Source of the DNA: Mumia sp050632745
Lineage (GTDB): Bacteria > Actinomycetota > Actinomycetes > Propionibacteriales > Nocardioidaceae
Direction of reading: 5' to 3'
DNA length: 64,000 nucleotides
Assembly: GCF_050632745.1 (NCBI RefSeq)
Contig: NZ_JBODSD010000006.1
Location: forward strand, 124,001 to 188,000
In this document: one piece after another, positions 9,704 through 18,089 of the stretch
Position numbering within the stretch: the stretch's first letter is position 1
Layout: each line of letters opens with the position of its first letter
The notes under the pieces: generated by a model
Databases searched by the model: none
Seen by the model: only the letters and a program-made list of their open reading frames with translations
What the model was told of the DNA's origin: nothing
Position numbers and translations under genes: made by a program

Positions 9704-10473
9704 TCCCACTTGAACGTCCGGGCGGTCGCGCCGGCGGCGACGGCAGCCCAGACCACGAGCACCACGATGCTGGACACCGGTGGCGCACTTCCTTCGAACA
9801 CCGTCCGCATGCCCTCCGACAGCGCGCCGGACGGCAGGACGGACAAGAACGTCTGCGCCGCGTCGGGATAGCGGCTCAGCGGCACGAGGACCGCCCCGCC
9901 CACCAGCAGCAGCACGTAGACCAGGTTCGCCACGGCCAGGGTCGCCTCGGCGCGCAGCGTGCCGGCGACCAGCAGCGCGAGCGCGGCGAACGCGGCGGTG
10001 CCGAGCAGCGCGAGCACGACCATCCACGCGTACGACGCTGCGCCGCCGTGCGGGTCCCACCCGAGCCAGAGCGCGACCACCACGAGCACGAGGAGCTGCA
10101 GCGCCTGCACGAGCAGGACGGAGCCGATCTTGCCGACCAGCAGGCCCCAGCGGGGGAGCGGCGTCGTGCCGAGCCGCTTGATCACCCCGTAGCGGCGCTC
10201 GAACCCGGTGGCGATCGCGAGCGACGTGAACGACGACGAGAGGATCGCCAGCGACAGCACGCCCGGCGTGATGATGTCGATCGGTCGGCCGGGCCCGAGG
10301 TCGACGATCCGGGTCGCCTCCGTCCCCGCGACCAGCAGCAGGAGCGGGATCACGAGGGCGAGGAGCAGCTGCTCGCCGTTGCGCATGAGCAGGCGCGTCT
10401 CCATGAGCGTCTGCGCGAGGACCATGCGGGGCACCGGTGCGGCGCCCGGCCGGGGCGCGAAGTCGAGGCTCAC
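9700..10473 (-). CDS. ABC-2 type exporter permease
   Basis: 257 residues with about six membrane segments, no export signal and no long loops: an ABC-2 (drug/lipid exporter-like) permease. Begins VSLDFAPRPGAAPV at the GTG that overlaps the ATPase stop (GTGA), and ends overlapping the ctaA start. The pairing with the ATPase upstream and ctaA downstream is common in actinobacteria. The transported substrate is unknown; a role tied to heme or oxidase assembly is only suggested by location. Confidence 0.8.
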   Translation of the reverse strand: MSLDFAPRPGAAPVPRMVLAQTLMETRLLMRNGEQLLLALVIPLLLLVAGTEATRIVDLGPGRPIDIITPGVLSLAILSSSFTSLAIATGFERRYGVIKRLGTTPLPRWGLLVGKIGSVLLVQALQLLVLVVVALWLGWDPHGGAASYAWMVVLALLGTAAFAALALLVAGTLRAEATLAVANLVYVLLLVGGAVLVPLSRYPDAAQTFLSVLPSGALSEGMRTVFEGSAPPVSSIVVLVVWAAVAAGATARTFKWE

Positions 10474-11393
10474 GAGCGCAGCTCCCGTCCGGTCAGGTCG
10501 AGGAACACGTCCTCGAGGGTGCGACGGCGCACGCTGATCTCGTCGAGGAGCACGCCCTGGCTGGCGAACCACGCCGTGACGGCGTGGAGCAGTCCCGGAT
10601 CGATCGTGCCCGAGACGAGGTAGACCCCCGGGCTCTGCTCGACGACCTGCGAACCCGCGGGAAGCGTCGTCAGGAGGCCGGCGGTGTCGAGTCCCGCGGT
10701 CGCAGCCAGGCGGACCGTGTTCTCGGCGCCCTCGCTGGTGAGGCTCTTGGGGGTCCCGGACGCGATGAGCCGCCCGTGGTCGATCACGTGGACCCAGTCG
10801 GCGAGGCGCTCGGCCTCGTCCATGAAGTGGGTGGTGAGCACGACGGTCACGCCGCTCACCCGCAGCTCGTCCACGAGCTCCCACGTCGCCCGGCGCGCCT
10901 GCGGGTCGAGGCCGGCGGTCGGCTCGTCGAGGAAGACCAGCTCGGGACGGCCGACGAGCGCCGTCGCGAGGGCGAGACGCTGCTGCTGACCGCCGGACAG
11001 GCGCCGGTACGGCGTGCGCCCGATCCCGCCGAGCCCGAGGCGCTCGATCAGGGCGTCGACGTCGAGCGGCTCGGCGTACAGGCGGGAGACGTAGCGGAGC
11101 ATCTCGTGCGGGTACGACGCGGACCACGCGCCGCCGCTCTGGAGCATCACCCCGACGCGGGGGCGCAGCCTCGCCGCGTCGCGGACCGGGTCGAGGCCGA
11201 GCACGCGGACCGTGCCGGCCTGCGGACGGCGGTATCCCTCGCAGGTCTCGATCGTCGTGGTCTTGCCCGCGCCGTTGGGCCCGAGGACGGCGGTGACCGT
11301 GCCGGGCTCGACCGTGAGGCTCAGGCCGTCGACTGCCGTCGTGTCGCCGTAGCGCATGACGAGGCCGGCGACCTCCACGGCGAGGGAATTCAC
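10470..11393 (-). CDS. ABC exporter ATP-binding protein
   Basis: 307 residues. Walker A GPNGAGKTT near residue 38, signature LSGGQQQRLALA, Walker B VFLDEPTAGLDP and the H-loop TTHFMDEAERLAD. The long C-terminal tail (about 90 residues) with SVRRRTLEDVFLDLTG is the DrrA-type exporter extension. The GTG at 11393 sits six bases after TAGACT, so the operon ATPase-permease-ctaA is probably transcribed leaderless from here. Confidence 0.9.
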   Translation of the reverse strand: MNSLAVEVAGLVMRYGDTTAVDGLSLTVEPGTVTAVLGPNGAGKTTTIETCEGYRRPQAGTVRVLGLDPVRDAARLRPRVGVMLQSGGAWSASYPHEMLRYVSRLYAEPLDVDALIERLGLGGIGRTPYRRLSGGQQQRLALATALVGRPELVFLDEPTAGLDPQARRATWELVDELRVSGVTVVLTTHFMDEAERLADWVHVIDHGRLIASGTPKSLTSEGAENTVRLAATAGLDTAGLLTTLPAGSQVVEQSPGVYLVSGTIDPGLLHAVTAWFASQGVLLDEISVRRRTLEDVFLDLTGRELRS

Positions 11394-11405
11394 TGGTCCA
11401 GTCTA
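11394..11405 (-). promoter_or_regulatory. Leaderless promoter of the ABC exporter/ctaA operon
   Basis: On the minus strand TAGACT (11405-11400) is followed by GGACCA and then the GTG start at 11393. The spacing is exactly six bases and no ribosome site is present. Confidence 0.6.
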
Positions 11406-11421
11406 GAGATCTCGTGTTCGA

Positions 11422-11427
11422 TAGGGT
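11422..11427 (+). promoter_or_regulatory. Candidate -10 box for the MMPL gene
   Basis: TAGGGT at 11422-11427 would start a transcript near 11434. This gives a short leader that contains the GGGGAGGGG ribosome site (about 11455-11463) before the GTG at 11468. Confidence 0.4.
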
Positions 11428-11467
11428 CTGCTGGGGCCGCCGCCGGGGTGGCCCGGGGAGGGGTCAG

Positions 11468-13615
11468 GTGTTCGGCTCGCTCGGACGATACGTCGTCCGT
11501 CATCCGTGGCAGGTCATTCTCGCGTGGATCGTGCTCGCGGTGGCAGTGGTGTCGTTGGCGCCGCCGTTGCAGTCCACCAGTGACGAGGCCGACTTCCTGC
11601 CCCGTCACTACGAGTCCATCAAGGCGCTCGAGGCCCAGGCCGATGCCTTCCCGGAGCTCGCCGACACCGAGCCCGCGGCCATCGTCGTCGTCGACCGCGA
11701 GGACGGGCAGCAGCTCACCGACGAGAACACCGCCGCCGTGGCCGCGCTCGCCGAGGACCTGAGCGCCGCCGACATCGAGCACCTCGCCGACATCCGGGCC
11801 AACCCTCCGTCGGAGAACGGCGTGGTCCAGACGATCACGGCGGGGCTCACCGAGGGCACCGACCCGTTCGACACCACGCTGACGGACAGCGCCAAGGAGC
11901 TGCGCGAGCAGGCCAAGGACGCCGTCGAGGGCACCGACCTGCGAGTCGCCGTCACCGGGTCGATCGCGCAGAACCTCGACGCCGAGGAGGCCGCGAGCGG
12001 CGCCGAGGCGGCCGTCGGCATCGCGACGATCGGCCTGATCGTCATCCTTCTCCTGGTGATCTTCCGCAGCCCGATCGTCGCGCTGCTCCCGATCGTCGTG
12101 ATCACGATCATCTCCCAGGTCGCCACCGGCCTGATCTCCATCGCGAACGAGACCTTCGGCCTCCAGGCCGACTCGTCGGTCACGGTGATCCTGATCGTCG
12201 TGCTGTTCGGCATCGGCACCGACTACATCCTCTTCTTGATGTTCCGCTATCGAGAGCGGCTGCGAGAGGGGGAGGAGCCCAAGGCCGCGATGGTGCACGC
12301 GATCGAGCGCGCCGGCGAGGCGATCGCGTCCGCCGGCGGCGCCGTGATCGTCGCGTTCATGGCGCTGGTGCTGTCGTCCCTGAGCATCTTCCGCTCGATC
12401 GGCCCGGCGCTCGCGATCGCCGTGGCGGTCACGGTCGTGGCCGCGCTCACCCTGATCCCGGCCGTCGTGTCGCTGCTCGGCACCAAGGTCTTCTGGCCGT
12501 CCAAGGCATGGAAGAAGGAGCCCAAGAACGCCCGCTTCGCGGCGATCGGTGACTCGCTCGGCCGCCACCCGGGCCGATTCGCGCTCGCCTCGGGGCTCCT
12601 GCTCGCCGCGCTCGCGGTCTTCGCGTTCGGCTTCAAGCCGTCGTTCGACTTCTCGCAGATGAGCCTGCCCGACGACGCGGAGTCGATGGTGGCGAGCGAG
12701 CGCATGCTCGAGGGCTACCCCGCAGGTGCCACCGCCCCGCAGACCGTCATCCTGCAGAGCACGGACGGCGACCCTATCGCGCAGGACGAGCTCGCCCCGT
12801 TCGCGACAGCGCTCGGCGACGCGGAGGGCGTGGCCCAGGTCGCGCAGCCGATCCCCAACGCCGACGGCACGGCCGCGCTCTTCATCGTGACGCTCGACGA
12901 CGACCCGATGTCGGATGCCGCCATGGAGCACGTCGAGGGTCCGATCCGTACGGCGGCGCACGACGCGGCCCCGGACGGTGCCGAGGCCCTCGTCGGCGGG
13001 ACGACGTCGATCTTCGTCGACCTCCAGGACGCGATGAACCGCGACTACTCCGTCGTGTTCCCGGTCGCGGCGCTGCTCATCATGATCATCCTGGCGGTCC
13101 TGCTCCGCAGCCTCGTCGCGCCGCTCTACCTGATGGCGTCGGTCGGCCTCGGCTTCGGCGCGACGCTGGGCGCCACGGTGCTGGTGTTCCAGGTGGCCAA
13201 GGGTGAGGACGGCCTCATCTTCATGCTGCCGATCTACATCTACCTGTTCGTGGTCGCGCTCGGCACCGACTACAACATCCTGATGATCGCGCGCTTGCGG
13301 GAGGAGTCCCGGCAAGGGAAGGACCCGCATGCCGCGGCGGCCTGGGCCGTACGCCATGCCGGTCCTACCATCGCCGCTGCCGGCCTGATCCTGGCCGGGT
13401 CGTTCGCCGCGCTCATGCTCGGCGGCAACCCGCTCCTCGTCTCGATGGGCTTCGCGATCTCGTTCGGCATCCTCGTCGCGGCCTTCGTGATGTCGATGTT
13501 CTTCACGCCGTCGCTGACCGCGCTGCTCGGGCACGCCGCCTGGTGGCCCGGTCACGGGGACGAGGCGCGCGAGGACGAGATCGAGGAGCCCGTCGAGTCG
13601 GCGCCGAGGTCCTGA
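11468..13615 (+). CDS. MMPL/RND family transporter
   Basis: 715 residues, two halves each with a large extracytoplasmic domain and a block of membrane helices, the classic MMPL layout. Helix 1 is near residues 14-35 (ILAWIVLAVAVVSL). The proton-relay region FGIGTDYILFLMFRYRE in the first half is mirrored by ALGTDYNILMIARLREE in the second. The GTG at 11468 was preferred over an upstream frame extension because a strong GGGGAGGGG site precedes it and the protein then begins VFGSLGRYVVRHPW, as usual for the family. Substrate unknown; mycobacterial relatives export lipids. Divergent from the ABC exporter. Confidence 0.88.
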   Translation: MFGSLGRYVVRHPWQVILAWIVLAVAVVSLAPPLQSTSDEADFLPRHYESIKALEAQADAFPELADTEPAAIVVVDREDGQQLTDENTAAVAALAEDLSAADIEHLADIRANPPSENGVVQTITAGLTEGTDPFDTTLTDSAKELREQAKDAVEGTDLRVAVTGSIAQNLDAEEAASGAEAAVGIATIGLIVILLLVIFRSPIVALLPIVVITIISQVATGLISIANETFGLQADSSVTVILIVVLFGIGTDYILFLMFRYRERLREGEEPKAAMVHAIERAGEAIASAGGAVIVAFMALVLSSLSIFRSIGPALAIAVAVTVVAALTLIPAVVSLLGTKVFWPSKAWKKEPKNARFAAIGDSLGRHPGRFALASGLLLAALAVFAFGFKPSFDFSQMSLPDDAESMVASERMLEGYPAGATAPQTVILQSTDGDPIAQDELAPFATALGDAEGVAQVAQPIPNADGTAALFIVTLDDDPMSDAAMEHVEGPIRTAAHDAAPDGAEALVGGTTSIFVDLQDAMNRDYSVVFPVAALLIMIILAVLLRSLVAPLYLMASVGLGFGATLGATVLVFQVAKGEDGLIFMLPIYIYLFVVALGTDYNILMIARLREESRQGKDPHAAAAWAVRHAGPTIAAAGLILAGSFAALMLGGNPLLVSMGFAISFGILVAAFVMSMFFTPSLTALLGHAAWWPGHGDEAREDEIEEPVESAPRS

Positions 13616-13661
13616 TCCGAGGTCCCGACACGCGGGCTCCTGACACGAGAGTGGTGACGCG

Positions 13662-14750
13662 ATGCAGCTCCCGGTGATGCCGCCGGTACGCCCGATGCTG
13701 GCCAAGTCGGTCAAGGGCGTGCCGGATCCGGCCAAGGTCGACGGCGGGCTGTCGTTCGAGCCCAAGTGGGACGGGTTCCGCTGCATCGTGTTCCGCGACG
13801 GCGAGACCGTGGAGATGACCAGCCGCAACACGCGGGACCTCACGCGCTACTTCCCGGAGCTCGTCACCGCGTTCCGGGAGAACCTGCCCGAGCGGTGCGT
13901 CCTGGACGGTGAGGTGATCGTCGCGATCGACGGGCGCCTCGAGTTCGAGGTGCTCCAGGAGCGCATCCACCCGGCCGTGTCGCGGATCAACCTGCTCGCC
14001 GAGCAGACGCCGGCGTCGTACGTCGCCTTCGACCTGCTCGCGCTCGGCGACGACGACCTGACAGGGGAGCCGTTCGAGCTGCGGCGCGCGCGGCTGGTGG
14101 AGGCGCTCCAGGACGCTCGGGACCCGGTGCACACGACGCGGACCACGCTGGACCCCGCGGTTGCAGAGGAGTGGTTCGGCCAGTTCGAGGGCGCCGGGCT
14201 CGACGGCGTGGTGGCCAAGCCGCTGCGTGCGCCGTACGAGCAGAACGCCCGCACGATGCTCAAGGTCAAGCACGAGCGGACCGCGGACGTCGTCGTGGCG
14301 GGCTACCGGTTCCACAAGACGTCGACGCCCGAGCGGCCGCTGCTCGGCTCGATGCTCCTCGGGCTCTACAACGACGAGGGCGTCCTCCAGCACGTCGGCG
14401 TGTGCGCCGCGTTCACCGAGGGGCGCCGCGCCGAGCTGGTGACCGAGCTGGACGAGCTCAAGATCCCGTTCGCGGAGCACCCGTGGGGGCGGTGGGCCGA
14501 GGCGGAGGCGCACGCGGCGGGCGACCGCCTGCCCGGCGCGCAGAGCCGGTGGAGCGCCGGCAAGGACCTCTCGTTCGTGCCGATCCGGCCCGTGCTCGTC
14601 ACCGAGGTGGCGTACGAGCACATGGAGGGGACGCGGTTCCGGCACACCGCCCGCTTCAAGCGGTGGCGGCCGGACCGCGACCCCGAGTCGTGCACGTACG
14701 AGCAGCTGGAGGAGGTCGTCTCGTACGACCTCGCCGACGTCCTCGGCTGA
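13662..14750 (+). CDS. ligC: ATP-dependent DNA ligase, LigC type
   Basis: Seals DNA nicks using ATP. 362 residues. The adenylated lysine is K35 in EPKWDGFR (motif I). Further nucleotidyltransferase motifs: LDGEVIVAIDGRLEFE (motif III region), GLDGVVAKPL (motif IV) and RTMLKVKHERTADVVV (motif V), then a C-terminal OB-fold region ending with RHTARFKRWRPDRDP. No polymerase or nuclease domain is fused, so it is LigC rather than LigD. A Prim-PolC-type polymerase gene lies 3.3 kb away (18090-19172), matching the known LigC/Prim-PolC association in actinobacteria. Convergent with the next gene. Confidence 0.88.
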   Translation: MQLPVMPPVRPMLAKSVKGVPDPAKVDGGLSFEPKWDGFRCIVFRDGETVEMTSRNTRDLTRYFPELVTAFRENLPERCVLDGEVIVAIDGRLEFEVLQERIHPAVSRINLLAEQTPASYVAFDLLALGDDDLTGEPFELRRARLVEALQDARDPVHTTRTTLDPAVAEEWFGQFEGAGLDGVVAKPLRAPYEQNARTMLKVKHERTADVVVAGYRFHKTSTPERPLLGSMLLGLYNDEGVLQHVGVCAAFTEGRRAELVTELDELKIPFAEHPWGRWAEAEAHAAGDRLPGAQSRWSAGKDLSFVPIRPVLVTEVAYEHMEGTRFRHTARFKRWRPDRDPESCTYEQLEEVVSYDLADVLG

Positions 14751-14760
14751 CCCTCTCCGC

Positions 14761-15525
14761 TCAGCAGGCGCTGGCGCTGTTGGGCTTGAGCGGGACGTCC
14801 CGCAGCGTCCGCTGCAGGACGAGGGCCACCAGCGCGCTCGTGACCAGCGAGATCAGCACCGCGAGCGGGGCGGCGACGGCGCCGCCGGTGAGGTGCTCGA
14901 CCCCGGCGGAGTAGAGGCCGCCTCCCAGGGCGATCTCGCCGCCGATCACGAGGGCGAGGACCACGAACAGCTGGACCGTGCCCAGCACGCCTCCCCAGCG
15001 GTAGTAGCCGAGCGCGATCGCGGCGCCGCCGAGGAAGTAGGCGATGCTGCTCAGCGACCACGACAGCCAGATCGCGAAGAAGTCGCCCGAGGAGTCGTAC
15101 AACCCGGCGTCGACGACGGCCGACGACCAGTCGAGGGCGTTGAACACGAGGTGCTCGACCAGCATCCCGAGGGCGCCGGCCAGTCCGAAGGACACTCCGA
15201 TCCCGACCGCGGCAGCAACGGTGCCACGGAACAGCGAGCGGCGGGTGCCGCCGCCGGCGAGATGGAGCGGGAGCGTCCCGAGGGGCATGATGATCCCCAT
15301 CACGCCGAGGAAGATCGGTGCCGACCCGAGTACGCCGTCCGCGACGCTGCCGTCGAGCTCGTCCCAGGTGTGGATGACGACGCTGACGAGCGCGCTGATG
15401 ATGACGACCGCGATCCAGAAGTACATCCCGATCTGCCAGGTCCCGGCGAACAGCGAGTACGTGCTGATGCGGCTGCCGCGGCGTTCCTGCTCCCGCACGG
15501 CGACGGGGGAGATGGTGGCGCTCAT
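14761..15525 (-). CDS. Six-helix membrane protein, probable ABC permease of a YtrA-like module
   Basis: 254 residues with about six hydrophobic helices, from GMYFWIAVVIISALVSVVI to PLAVLISLVTSALVALVL. No clear family motif. Its start overlaps the stop of the upstream ATPase by four bases (ATGA) and that in turn overlaps the GntR gene, so the three form one coupled operon. By analogy with Bacillus ytrABCDEF, it would be the membrane partner of the ATPase in a cell-envelope stress or drug-response exporter. That role is inference. Confidence 0.6.
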   Translation of the reverse strand: MSATISPVAVREQERRGSRISTYSLFAGTWQIGMYFWIAVVIISALVSVVIHTWDELDGSVADGVLGSAPIFLGVMGIIMPLGTLPLHLAGGGTRRSLFRGTVAAAVGIGVSFGLAGALGMLVEHLVFNALDWSSAVVDAGLYDSSGDFFAIWLSWSLSSIAYFLGGAAIALGYYRWGGVLGTVQLFVVLALVIGGEIALGGGLYSAGVEHLTGGAVAAPLAVLISLVTSALVALVLQRTLRDVPLKPNSASAC

Positions 15526-16433
15526 CGCGCGTCCTCCTTCTGAGGATCGGTGTCCTTGGTGAGGTGGATGAAGAGGTCCTGGATCGAGACCCGGGCGATC
15601 TCGACGCCGGTCTCCCGGGCGTGCGCGACCTCGGCGGGCTCGAGGGCGCCCTCGAGGGTGAGCTGCGTCGTTCCTCCGAGGGTGCGGGTCGCCAGCGCGT
15701 GGCGTCCGTCGGCGAGCTTGCTCACCGCGGTGGTCGGCCCGACCAGGCTGACGGCGCGGTCACGGAGTGCGTCGGCACTCTCGGAGACCACGGTGCGGCC
15801 GCGATGGAGCACGACGACGTCCTCGAAGAGCCGTTCGACCTCCTCGATCAGGTGGCTGGAGACGACGATCGTGCGCGGGTGCTCGGTGTAGTCGTCGAGG
15901 AGCGCGTCGTAGAACGCGTAGCGGCTCGGAGCATCCATGCCGAGGTAGGACTCGTCGAAGATCGTGAGCGGCGCGCGGCTGGCGAGCCCGATGATGCAGC
16001 CCAGCGCCGACTGCTTGCCGCGCGAGAGCTTGTTGGGCTGCGTGTCCATGGCGATCCCGAACTGGTCGAGCAGCGCCTTCGCGTACTCGGTGTCCCAGGT
16101 CGGGCGTACCTCGCTGTAGTAACCGAGGGTGTCGTCGACCGAGGAGTCCCGGACCACGTCGCCGGACTCGCGGACGAGCTGCACGCCAGCCATCACGACG
16201 GCGTTCTCGAACGGGTCGTGGCCGTCGACGCGGACCGTGCCCGACGTCGGTCGGCGCAGCGAGGCGAGGAGCGCCAGCGCGGTGGACTTGCCGGCACCGT
16301 TGCGCCCCAGGAGCCCGGTGATCGTGCCGGGACGGATGGAGAAGGATGCGCCGTCGAGCGCCGGTTCGCCGCTGCCGCGGCGGCCGTACCGGACGGTGAC
16401 GTCGGTCAGCTCGGCTGCGTACGGGGTGGTCAT
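15522..16433 (-). CDS. ABC transporter ATP-binding protein (YtrB-like, altered motifs)
   Basis: 303 residues. Walker A GRNGAGKST at residues 43-51. The signature is LSRGKQSALG instead of LSGGQ and the Walker B end reads IFDESYLGMDAPSR instead of DEPxxGLD. These changes resemble the YtrB branch of ATPases regulated by YtrA-type GntR repressors, though the Pro-to-Ser change after the catalytic Glu is less usual. SSHLIEEVERLFEDV provides the H-loop. Coupled by overlap on both sides to gntR and the membrane protein. Confidence 0.8.
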   Translation of the reverse strand: MTTPYAAELTDVTVRYGRRGSGEPALDGASFSIRPGTITGLLGRNGAGKSTALALLASLRRPTSGTVRVDGHDPFENAVVMAGVQLVRESGDVVRDSSVDDTLGYYSEVRPTWDTEYAKALLDQFGIAMDTQPNKLSRGKQSALGCIIGLASRAPLTIFDESYLGMDAPSRYAFYDALLDDYTEHPRTIVVSSHLIEEVERLFEDVVVLHRGRTVVSESADALRDRAVSLVGPTTAVSKLADGRHALATRTLGGTTQLTLEGALEPAEVAHARETGVEIARVSIQDLFIHLTKDTDPQKEDAR

Positions 16434-16846
16434 CGGGTCTCACCTTCTGCGACAGGAGTGGGGGAGGCGGTCGGGGTGGGGGAGGTGGCGGCGTGCGGGT
16501 GCTCCGCGAGGTAGGCCGCGAGCTGCTCGCGGGGGATGCCGAGGAGGTCGGCCTGCTCGACCGCCGGGCGGAAGACGCGGTCGAGGTACGCCGCGCGGTG
16601 CTCGTGCACGAGCCGTTCGTGCGCACCGCGGGCGACGAACATGCCCAGACCGCGCCGCTTCTCGATCAGGCCCTCGTCGACGAGGATCCCGAACGCCTTC
16701 GCCGCGGTTGCGGGGTTGATCCGGAACGTCGTCGCGTACTGGGTCGTGGACATCACCTGGGCCTCCTCGGGCAGGTCGCCGCTCAGGATCTGAGCACGGA
16801 TCTGGTCGGCTATCTGGATGTAGATCGGCTCTGGTCCGTCGAACAC
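16430..16846 (-). CDS. GntR-family repressor, YtrA-like
   Basis: 138 residues: a winged helix-turn-helix (IYIQIADQIRAQILSGDL to GLGMFVARGA, residues 8-75) followed by a short tail, and no large ligand domain. That is the YtrA subfamily. The tail is rich in Thr/Pro. The GTG at 16846 follows a very strong AGGAGGTGAG site. Directly upstream is the perfect palindrome at 16861-16892, almost certainly its own operator, so the gntR-ATPase-permease operon is expected to be autorepressed and induced by an envelope-active compound (inference). Confidence 0.85.
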   Translation of the reverse strand: MFDGPEPIYIQIADQIRAQILSGDLPEEAQVMSTTQYATTFRINPATAAKAFGILVDEGLIEKRRGLGMFVARGAHERLVHEHRAAYLDRVFRPAVEQADLLGIPREQLAAYLAEHPHAATSPTPTASPTPVAEGETR

Positions 16847-16860
16847 GATCCGCTCACCTC

Positions 16861-16892
16861 CTGTGGTTCATTACTGGACTAATGAACCACAG
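16861..16892. promoter_or_regulatory. Perfect palindromic operator upstream of gntR
   Basis: Two 13-base arms, CTGTGGTTCATTA (16861-16873) and TAATGAACCACAG (16880-16892), are exact inverted copies around the six-base spacer CTGGAC. The site is AT-rich compared with its surroundings and abuts the ribosome site of gntR. The core GTTCATTA-N6-TAATGAAC fits what is known of YtrA-type operators: long, perfect, directly before the gene. Confidence 0.8.
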
Positions 16893-16926
16893 AACGTCTT
16901 ATCACGCAAGCACGCGCCCTGCCCCC

Positions 16927-17026
16927 CTTCCGCGGTTTGCCACGCCAACGTGGGCAGTCGTGGTTGGCGCGGCAAGCACCGGGCGCCGAGGAGGGTTTGC
17001 CACGCCAACGGGGCAAACCGCGGAAG
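16927..17026. repeat. Composite intergenic repeat with nested inverted and direct copies
   Basis: CTTCCGCGGTTTGCC (16927-16941) and GGCAAACCGCGGAAG (17012-17026) are perfect 15-base inverted repeats. Inside lie two exact direct copies of GGTTTGCCACGCCAACG (16934-16950 and 16994-17010) and one inverted, slightly degenerate copy (about 16963-16977). It lies just downstream of dinB and upstream of the gntR operator, so it may terminate dinB transcription. The repeated unit suggests a dispersed intergenic element or a protein-binding array. Confidence 0.6.
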
Positions 17027-17043
17027 CGATGGGGGCGGGGCGG

Positions 17044-18084
17044 CTAGGCCGGGGGCGCCATCTCGGCGGCGACCCCGACGAGGCGTACGGCGCGGGTGCG
17101 GTCGGTGCGCTCCAGCAGGCCTGCGGCCGCGTCCGCGATCGTCGTGGCGTCGGACGTCGGCTCGGGGAGGGTGACGCTGCGCGTGCGGGTGTCGAACGGC
17201 ACGTAGCGGATCTTGAGCCGGACGCGGACCGCGGGTCGCCCGTCCTCGACGACGTCGCGCGTCGCGGCCTCGGCGAGCCGACGGACCTCCGCCTCGACCT
17301 CGGCGGGATCGGTGAGGTCGGTCTGGAAGGTGACCTCGTGGCCGTGCGACCGCGGCACCCAGGGAGTCGGGTCGACGGGCGAGGTGTCGACGCCGCGGGC
17401 GAGCCGGCGGTACCAGGGGCCCATCGTCGGACCGAGCTGCGCGGCGAGCGCCTCCTCGTCGTACGCGCCGAGCTCGCGCACCGTGCTGATCCCCAGGCGG
17501 GCGAGCTTGGCAGCGGTCTTGCCGCCGATGCCCCAGATACCGTCGGTAGGGCGGTCGCCGACCACCGTCCACCAGTTGTCACGGGTCAGCGTGAACGTCC
17601 CTCGGGGCTTGCCGAGGTCGGTGGCGTTCTTGGCGCGGATCTTGTTGTCGCCGATCCCGACCGAGCAGTGCAGCGCGGTCCGCTCCAGGACGCGGGCCTG
17701 GATCGCGTGGGCGAACGCGAGCGCGGCCTCCTCGTCGGCCACGTCGTCAGGCACGGCGACGAACGCCTCGTCCCAGCCGAGCACCTCGACGGCCGTGCCG
17801 AGGCTGCGCAGCGCGTCCATCACGCCCGCCGAGGCCTCGTCGTACGCGGGCTTGTCGACCGGGAGGAAGACGGCGTCCGGGCACTTCTTGAGCGCGGTGC
17901 GCAGGGGCATCCCCGAGCGCACCCCGAACGCGCGGGCCTCGTAGGACGCCGTCGACACGACACCGCGCTCGGTCGGGTCGCCACGCCCGCCCACGACCAC
18001 CGGAAGCCCGGCGAGCTCCGGGCGGCGCAGCACCTCGACCGCAGCGATGAACTGGTCCAGGTCGACGTGCAGCACCCAAGGCAT
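17044..18084 (-). CDS. dinB: Y-family DNA polymerase IV, DinB2/DinP-like
   Basis: Error-prone lesion-bypass polymerase, 346 residues. Catalytic acidic residues D8 (HVDLDQF), D105 and E106 (GWDEAF) are present, followed by the little-finger region. The sequence HVDLDQFIAAVEVLRRPELAG is close to what I recall of mycobacterial DinB2/Rv3056. The steric-gate position, an aromatic residue in most Y-family enzymes and Leu in M. smegmatis DinB2, is Ile13 here, which predicts relaxed discrimination against ribonucleotides. The ATG at 18084 lies five bases after the stop of the Prim-PolC gene, so both belong to one operon. Confidence 0.88.
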   Translation of the reverse strand: MPWVLHVDLDQFIAAVEVLRRPELAGLPVVVGGRGDPTERGVVSTASYEARAFGVRSGMPLRTALKKCPDAVFLPVDKPAYDEASAGVMDALRSLGTAVEVLGWDEAFVAVPDDVADEEAALAFAHAIQARVLERTALHCSVGIGDNKIRAKNATDLGKPRGTFTLTRDNWWTVVGDRPTDGIWGIGGKTAAKLARLGISTVRELGAYDEEALAAQLGPTMGPWYRRLARGVDTSPVDPTPWVPRSHGHEVTFQTDLTDPAEVEAEVRRLAEAATRDVVEDGRPAVRVRLKIRYVPFDTRTRSVTLPEPTSDATTIADAAAGLLERTDRTRAVRLVGVAAEMAPPA

Positions 18085-18089
18085 GGTGG

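Noticed and set aside
11390..13843. 817-codon minus-strand frame opposite the MMPL gene
   Set aside because: Extremely Arg/Asp/His-rich repeat-like composition produced by the opposite strand of a GC-rich gene; no domain, and the MMPL protein is unmistakable.
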